Positions 54,555 to 58,805 of a stretch of DNA of 58,805 nucleotides are shown here, piece after piece. The notes beneath the pieces are model-generated. The model was not told where the DNA came from, did not search any database, and saw only the letters and a list, made by a program, of their open reading frames with translations. How positions within the stretch are numbered: the first letter of the stretch is position 1; every line of letters begins with the position of its first letter. Location of the stretch: the NCBI RefSeq assembly GCF_000332815.1, contig NZ_AOFD01000025.1:1-58805 (forward strand), in the 5' to 3' direction. The translations under genes and the position numbers were made by a program. Origin of the DNA: Arthrobacter nitrophenolicus (GTDB lineage Bacteria; Actinomycetota; Actinomycetes; Actinomycetales; Micrococcaceae).

Positions 54555-54626
54555 TGGGCGATACTGGGATCGAACCAGTGACCTCTTCCGTGTCAGGGAA
54601 GCGCGCTACCGCTGCGCCAATCGCCC
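54555..54626 (-). tRNA. tRNA-Val(GAC), second copy
   Basis: 72 nt, same sequence as the copy at 54316-54387, including the GAC anticodon loop CTGACAC. CCA is not encoded. Confidence 0.95.
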
Positions 54627-54665
54627 ATTGCACCGGATTGGATCCGGAAACCATGGTTTTCACCG

Positions 54666-54736
54666 AGGTGGGTACGGGATTCGAACCCGTGTATACGGCT
54701 TTGCAGGCCGCTGCCTCGCCTCTCGGCCAACCCACC
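54666..54736 (-). tRNA. tRNA-Cys(GCA)
   Basis: 71 nt. Acceptor GGTGGGT/ACCCACC, anticodon loop CTGCAAA giving GCA (Cys). T-loop GGTTCGAATCC is intact. Confidence 0.95.
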
Positions 54737-54783
54737 GTGTAAGCGCTGATTCCGGGGAACCGTTGCTGTGACAGTGTCCTGCG

Positions 54784-54856
<73 letters not shown>

Positions 54857-54917
54857 ATTTTTGGAGGGTGATTCGTTGCCGTTCCCGGCATTTCCTCGCG
54901 TTCCAACGAGTAAAAAC

Positions 54918-54945
54918 AATATAGGAGGTTCCGGGAATCTCCAAA
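54918..54945 (-). promoter_or_regulatory. Predicted promoter of the Gly-Cys-Val-Gly-Val tRNA operon
   Basis: Minus-strand -10 TATATT (54918-54923) is close to consensus. TTTGGA at 54940-54945 gives a 16-bp spacer. The 307-bp gap 54857-55163 between the divergent tRNA transcripts holds this promoter, the palindrome at 55009 and the Val(CAC) promoter; no gene is seen. Confidence 0.55.
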
Positions 54946-55008
54946 TCGGGGGTTCCGTGGGCGGCGGCAATGCGCCTGCTTCCCTGTAATGGCGCGGAAG
55001 TGGCCGAG

Positions 55009-55022
55009 TTACAGCTGTGTAA
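55009..55022. promoter_or_regulatory. Palindrome TTACA-GCTG-TGTAA between divergent tRNA promoters
   Basis: A perfect 5-bp inverted repeat with a four-base spacer; another TGTAA half-site lies at 54985-54989. It looks like an operator but no regulator gene is nearby. Confidence 0.3.
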
Positions 55023-55123
55023 TTCCCGACGGTGGCGGGCCGGGGTTCTCCTATAGGGGGCACCTTCCTGCGGGCTTCCCAGTGTCCATCCAGGAAAAGC
55101 CGATGCCCGCCGGCCGCCGATTT

Positions 55124-55151
55124 TTGAAATGGCGGAAACGTGGGCTAGCAT
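55124..55151 (+). promoter_or_regulatory. Promoter of tRNA-Val(CAC)
   Basis: TTGAAA (55124-55129), a 16-bp spacer, and TAGCAT (55146-55151), 12 bases before the tRNA. Confidence 0.7.
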
Positions 55152-55163
55152 TCAAATGCATCA

Positions 55164-55235
55164 GGGCGATTGGCGCAGTGGTAGCGCGCTTCGTTCACAC
55201 CGAAGAGGTCACTGGTTCGAACCCAGTATCGCCCA
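55164..55235 (+). tRNA. tRNA-Val(CAC)
   Basis: 72 nt. Acceptor GGGCGAT/ATCGCCC, anticodon stem CTTCG/CGAAG with loop TTCACAC, so anticodon CAC. CCA is encoded at 55236-55238, unlike the two Val(GAC) genes on the other strand. It reads GTG codons. Confidence 0.95.
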
Positions 55236-55244
55236 CCAAAGATT

Positions 55245-55286
55245 GGTCCGTTTCCGCTCATTGAGCAGGGGAAGCGGACCTTTTTT
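55245..55286 (+). terminator. Rho-independent terminator after tRNA-Val(CAC)
   Basis: GGTCCGTTTCC (55245-55255) pairs with GGAAGCGGACC (55270-55280) with one G-U pair, followed by six T (55281-55286). Confidence 0.92.
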
Positions 55287-55340
55287 GTGCCCGGACCATC
55301 GCCCGGAGACTTTGTCGGCCCCCTGTGAAAGAGTCTTTTC

Positions 55341-56201
55341 ATGACTGATCCGCTTCTTGCCCACGCCACGGAATACGGCCGGATGTACGCCCGGTCCACG
55401 TCGGAGCAGTTTTCCGTGCCGTCCATTACCACCGTCATCAGCCAGCAGCCCCATGGCATGGACGGGTGGTTCGGATACATGGGGGCCAGCAGCCTGGCGA
55501 AAGATCCCCTGCTGGCGGACTGCCTGGGAAGCCCGGCCAAAATCAAGCAGGCCATCAACCGGGCGGCCAAGGCTGCAGAAACCTACAGGGATGAGGCAGC
55601 CCGGCGCGGGGACCGGGTGCATTACTACTGTGAACAGGTTGCCCTCCGGGCACTCGGCCGGCCCCACGCCATGAAGGAAGCCCGGGAAGCCCTGGCGGCC
55701 AACGGTGAAGAGGCGTTCGCCGTCCGGTTCGACGAATGGTGGGAGCTCTTCCGGGTGGAACCCATCGCCCCGGAAATCACCGTATGGAACAACTCCGTGG
55801 GGTACGCCGGAACGCTGGACCTTGTTGCCCGTATCAACGGCCGCGTCTGCCTGATCGACTACAAGACCAAGGGCACAACCCGTGACGGCACGGTAAAACC
55901 GCTGGATGACAAGGTGGTCATGCAGCTGGTGGCGGGGATGAAGGCAGAGGAAAGCCTGGTGGACCCGGTCGCGGGAACCTGGGAGCCCTGGAAATACGGT
56001 GACAACCCCGTACTGCTGGCAGTGGCCATCGGCGAAACAGAAGTCCGTCCCGTGCGGGCCAACCCCGAGGTCCTCAAGCACCACTGGTGGAAGTTCTGCG
56101 CCCTTCGCCGCGTGTGGGAGCTGTCGGCGGACACGATCAGCGCCGGAACAGCGCTGCTGCCCATCGCCCCGCCGCCCCTGGTGCCTGCCCGGACGGCCTG
56201 A
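55341..56201 (+). CDS. PD-(D/E)XK nuclease-like protein
   Basis: 286 aa. The core GTLDLVARINGRVCLIDYKTK (Asp in the first strand, then D-x-K in LIDYKTK) is the catalytic layout of the PD-(D/E)XK superfamily; an upstream Glu lies in HYYCEQVALR. This resembles Cas4/RecB-type exonuclease domains without a helicase, and no cas genes are present. A DNA-repair or phage-related nuclease is possible; the function is not known. The ATG follows AAGAGT by six bases, a weak leaderless pattern. Bases 55287-55340 are short promoter space. Confidence 0.65.
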   Translation: MTDPLLAHATEYGRMYARSTSEQFSVPSITTVISQQPHGMDGWFGYMGASSLAKDPLLADCLGSPAKIKQAINRAAKAAETYRDEAARRGDRVHYYCEQVALRALGRPHAMKEAREALAANGEEAFAVRFDEWWELFRVEPIAPEITVWNNSVGYAGTLDLVARINGRVCLIDYKTKGTTRDGTVKPLDDKVVMQLVAGMKAEESLVDPVAGTWEPWKYGDNPVLLAVAIGETEVRPVRANPEVLKHHWWKFCALRRVWELSADTISAGTALLPIAPPPLVPARTA

Positions 56202-56264
56202 CGGCGGTTACTGCACCTAAACTGTATTGGTCCCCTTTGCCGCAACCGTGAGGAAAAACAGCGC

Positions 56265-56867
56265 ATGGCTATCCTGAATATCCGCATCATTGGCGATCCC
56301 GTGCTGCGCACAGTCGCCGAGCCCGTGACGGAATTCGGACCCGAGCTTGCCAAACTTGTCGCCGACATGACCGAAACCATGGAGGACGTGGACGGCGCAG
56401 GCCTTGCCGCGCCCCAGGTGGGCGTCAGCCAGCGCGTCTTCACGTACCGTATCGGCGGCGTTGAAGGGCATATCGTCAACCCGGTGCTGGAAAACAGCAC
56501 CGACTACCAGGAGGACGAGGTGGAAGGCTGCCTCTCCATTCCAGGCCTCGGCTTCCCGGTGCGGCGGTTCCGGGCAACCCGCGTGACCGGCGTGGACATC
56601 CACGGCAACCCGGTGTCCGTCGACGCCGAAGGGATGCTGGCACGCTGCTTCCAGCATGAAAACGACCACCTGGACGGCATCCTCTATACCGACCGGCTGG
56701 AGGGGGAGGACCGGAAGGCCGCCCTGCGCTCCATCCGCAACGCCAATTACGACGCCGTGACGGAACGGACCACGGCCAAACGCGCCAAGACCGTCGGCTC
56801 AAGCTTCGGCGGCGCGAGCTTTGGCGGCTCCAGCTTCGGACCCGGCGCCGCCGGCAGCGCCGGGTGA
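56265..56867 (+). CDS. def: Peptide deformylase
   Basis: 200 aa. Motif 1 GAGLAAPQVG (44-53), motif 2 EGCLSIPG with metal ligand C89, motif 3 QHENDHLDG with H131 and H135. It removes the formyl group from nascent proteins. The C-terminal ~25 residues are an unusual Ser-Phe-Gly-rich tail (SSFGGASFGGSSFGPG). The ATG is preceded by GAGGAAAAA-like purines, and TAAACT/TGTATT near 56218 may be the promoter. The stop overlaps the fmt start (GTGA). Confidence 0.93.
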   Translation: MAILNIRIIGDPVLRTVAEPVTEFGPELAKLVADMTETMEDVDGAGLAAPQVGVSQRVFTYRIGGVEGHIVNPVLENSTDYQEDEVEGCLSIPGLGFPVRRFRATRVTGVDIHGNPVSVDAEGMLARCFQHENDHLDGILYTDRLEGEDRKAALRSIRNANYDAVTERTTAKRAKTVGSSFGGASFGGSSFGPGAAGSAG

Positions 56868-57784
56868 GGGTCCTTTTCGCGGGCACTCCCGCCGTTGCCG
56901 TCCCCTCCCTGAACGCCCTGGTGGAGGCCGGCTTCGACGTCGTTGCCGTGCTGACCCGCCCGGACGCCCCCATCGGGCGTAAACGCGTGCTGACGCCGTC
57001 GCCGGTTGCCGCGCGGGCCGCGGAACTGGGCATCGACGTGATCCGGGCGTCCCGCGTCGACGCCGAAGCCACGGCCAGGATCGCGGAAGCCGCACCGGAT
57101 GTCGCGGCCATCGTCGCCTATGGGGGCCTCGTTCCGCCTGCCGCCCTCGGCATACCCCGGCACGGCTGGGTCAACCTGCATTTCTCCCTGCTGCCCGCCT
57201 GGCGCGGCGCAGCGCCCGTGCAGCGCGCCGTGATGGCCGGGGACGATATCACCGGGGCTGTCACGTTCCAGCTCGAGGAAGGGCTGGATACCGGTCCCGT
57301 TTTCGGCACCCTCACCGAGACAGTGGGACAGGAGGACACCGCCGGGGAACTGCTGGAGCGGCTCTCCCGCAGCGGCGCTGTCCTCCTGGCGCAAACCCTT
57401 TCGGCCATCCAGGCAGGAAAGGCGTCCGCCGTCCCTCAGTCCGGCGACGTTTCCTTGGCGCCGAAACTCACGCTTGAGGACGGCCGCCTCAACTGGACCC
57501 ACCCTGCCCTCGCCATCTCCCGGCAGGCCCGCGGTGTTACTCCGGAGCCGGGCGCCTGGACAATCCTGGGCGGCCAGCGCGTGAAACTGGAACCGGTCCG
57601 GCTTCGGTCCGACGTGGACGGGCTGGCGCCCGGCGCCGTATCCCTGCACGGCAAGAGCGTCCTGGTAGGCACGGGCTCGCATGCCGTTGAACTGACCCGG
57701 ATCCAGCCCGCCGGGAAAAAGATGATGTCCGCTGCTGATTGGGCACGCGGCCTGGCTTCACTGGAAGGCGTGGTATTCGAATGA
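56864..57784 (+). CDS. fmt: Methionyl-tRNA formyltransferase
   Basis: 306 aa. The folate site begins VLFAGTPAVAVPSL; the catalytic segment is NLHFSLLPAWRGAAPVQRA, with the active His/Asp and Asn in place (VNLHFS, DTGPVF). It formylates Met-tRNA(fMet), completing the initiation cycle with def. GTG start at 56864 overlaps the def stop; the stop overlaps the rsmB ATG. def, fmt and rsmB form one tight operon. Confidence 0.94.
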   Translation: MRVLFAGTPAVAVPSLNALVEAGFDVVAVLTRPDAPIGRKRVLTPSPVAARAAELGIDVIRASRVDAEATARIAEAAPDVAAIVAYGGLVPPAALGIPRHGWVNLHFSLLPAWRGAAPVQRAVMAGDDITGAVTFQLEEGLDTGPVFGTLTETVGQEDTAGELLERLSRSGAVLLAQTLSAIQAGKASAVPQSGDVSLAPKLTLEDGRLNWTHPALAISRQARGVTPEPGAWTILGGQRVKLEPVRLRSDVDGLAPGAVSLHGKSVLVGTGSHAVELTRIQPAGKKMMSAADWARGLASLEGVVFE

Positions 57785-58805
57785 GCGGTTCCAGCGGAAA
57801 TCAGGGCGGACCCGGCAATACCGGAGGCAGGGGCAACGCCGGCGGTCAAGGCGGCAATTCCGGCCACGGCGCCCACCGGGGTGGCCGCGGCAAGGGCGGC
57901 CCCCGGGACAACAGCCGTCGCAACGCCCAGGGCCGCGAACGCAACCGCGGACCGCAGCGGAACTTCACTGAAAGCGCTCCGTCCCAGCGCACCCGGCGGG
58001 CCGATCCGGCGCGGCTGGTGGCTTTCGAGGTCCTGCGCGCGGTGGCGGCCGAGGACGCCTACGCAAACCTGGTCCTGCCGGCCCGGATCCGGCACCACGG
58101 GCTGGACAAGCGTGACGCCGGCTTCGCCACGGAACTCAGTTACGGCGCCCTCCGGGGCCAGGGAACCTACGACGCCATCCTGGCGCGGTGCGTGGACCGG
58201 CCGCTGGACCAGCTGGACCCCGCCGTCCTTGATGCCCTGCGCATCGGAACGCACCAGCTGCTCGCCATGCGGGTCCCTGCGCATGCCGCCCTTGACCAGA
58301 CCGTAGGGCTCGCCAGGGCAGTGATCGGGGCCGGACCATCGGCCCTGATCAACGCCGTCCTCCGTAAAGTCGCCGCCCGCAGCCTGGACGAATGGCTGGA
58401 CCTCCTGGTGGAGGGCGAAACCGACCAGACCCGGATCGCCGCGCTGCGGCACGCCCACCCTGAATGGATCGTCCGTGCCATGCGGCAGTCCCTCGTGGCG
58501 CACGGCCGTCCGGCGGCGGAAATCGACGAGCTCCTGGAGGCAGACAACGCCGCCCCGGTGGTCAACCTCGTGGCCCTGCCCGGGCTGGGAAGCCTGGACG
58601 AGGCACTGGAAAGTGGCGCCACCCCCGGTGAACTCGTGGAGGGATCCGCCCTGTCCAGCGGCGGAGACCTTGGCCGGCTCGCCTCGGTCCGCAGCGGCAC
58701 CACCCGCGTCCAGGACGTGGGCTCGCAGCTCGTGGCCCGGGCCATGGCCGCAGTGGACCTCGGCCCGGGCGGCGCCGGTACCGGCGAAGCATGGCTGGAC
58801 CTCTG
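57781..58805 (+). CDS. rsmB: 16S rRNA m5C967 methyltransferase RsmB (3' truncated by the window)
   Basis: 341 codons are visible and the frame is open to the end. Residues 1-60 are a Gly/Arg/Asn-rich disordered tail not found in E. coli RsmB. The NusB-like domain follows (YANLVLPARIRHHGLDKRDAGFATELSYGALR, then ALINAVLRKVAARSL). The SAM-methyltransferase domain has only begun (TRVQDVGSQLVARAM). The ATG overlaps the fmt stop. It methylates C967 of 16S rRNA. Confidence 0.88.
   Translation, partial: MSGSSGNQGGPGNTGGRGNAGGQGGNSGHGAHRGGRGKGGPRDNSRRNAQGRERNRGPQRNFTESAPSQRTRRADPARLVAFEVLRAVAAEDAYANLVLPARIRHHGLDKRDAGFATELSYGALRGQGTYDAILARCVDRPLDQLDPAVLDALRIGTHQLLAMRVPAHAALDQTVGLARAVIGAGPSALINAVLRKVAARSLDEWLDLLVEGETDQTRIAALRHAHPEWIVRAMRQSLVAHGRPAAEIDELLEADNAAPVVNLVALPGLGSLDEALESGATPGELVEGSALSSGGDLGRLASVRSGTTRVQDVGSQLVARAMAAVDLGPGGAGTGEAWLDL

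Noticed and set aside
55341..56201. Cas4-like CRISPR protein
   Set aside because: There is no repeat array and no other cas gene; the protein lacks the four-Cys Fe-S cluster typical of Cas4.

Overview
The window is a high-GC actinobacterial chromosome segment, most likely from the Arthrobacter/Pseudarthrobacter group. Pointers to this are mycothione reductase, a DUF222-HNH protein, SepH, DUF3000/DUF3093/DUF3159/DUF3710/DUF5998/DUF6421 proteins, and the block dut-DUF3710-OB-fold-DUF3159-two RCK proteins-APC permease-TRAM methyltransferase. As I recall it, that block is also found around Rv2680-Rv2698 in Mycobacterium tuberculosis. I see no IS element, prophage, CRISPR array or integrase; this is conserved housekeeping chromosome.

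Layout. 1-2198: end of cydC, facing a DinB-fold gene. 2208-7491: topoisomerase subunit A (parC) divergent from a GNAT/acyl-CoA-ligase fusion. 7554-12031: DUF5998, alkaline-phosphatase-type hydrolase, thymidine kinase, then a DUF222-HNH gene. 12058-16747: SepH and DUF3093 (minus); dut, DUF3710, OB-fold, DUF3159 (plus). 16763-21680: two TrkA/CeoBC-like RCK proteins divergent from a KimA-like permease, then an RNA methyltransferase. 21844-29986: acnA, terminator, then dxs and four coupled or closely spaced downstream genes. 30010-34769: mycothione reductase divergent from an ECF transporter (S, T, fused A-A). 34778-43546: minus-strand series of fadB, ribonuclease D/HRDC, DUF3000, threonine aldolase, SDR, DUF6421, msrB and a Usp-like protein. 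43649-49282: alpha/beta hydrolase, ALDH, SDR and a multicopper oxidase. 49297-53717: ybaK, sufE, sseA (minus), zapE (plus), benE (minus). 53879-55286: lone MT0933-type antitoxin, five minus-strand tRNA genes (Gly-Cys-Val-Gly-Val in transcription order) and a divergent tRNA-Val(CAC). 55341-58805: PD-(D/E)XK-like protein, def-fmt-rsmB, with rsmB running off the end.

Two window-wide patterns matter. First, eight genes (cydC, the permease, acnA, the ECF ATPase, an SDR, the Usp-like gene, the multicopper oxidase, ybaK) are broken by twelve apparent frameshifts, every one a missing single base and mostly beside a G/C run. This looks like systematic sequence error rather than decay, so I give the full repaired extents. 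Second, about a dozen genes begin 6-7 nt after a TAnnnT-like hexamer with no Shine-Dalgarno sequence, the signature of leaderless transcripts.

Functionally the window joins nucleotide metabolism (tdk, dut, nucleoside hydrolase), central carbon and isoprenoid metabolism (acnA, dxs, fadB), thiol and sulfur handling (mtr, msrB, sufE, sseA, cydC), translation start and ribosome modification (def, fmt, rsmB, tRNAs), and a likely potassium-uptake module (KimA-like permease plus two RCK proteins). The potassium module is the most interesting system here.
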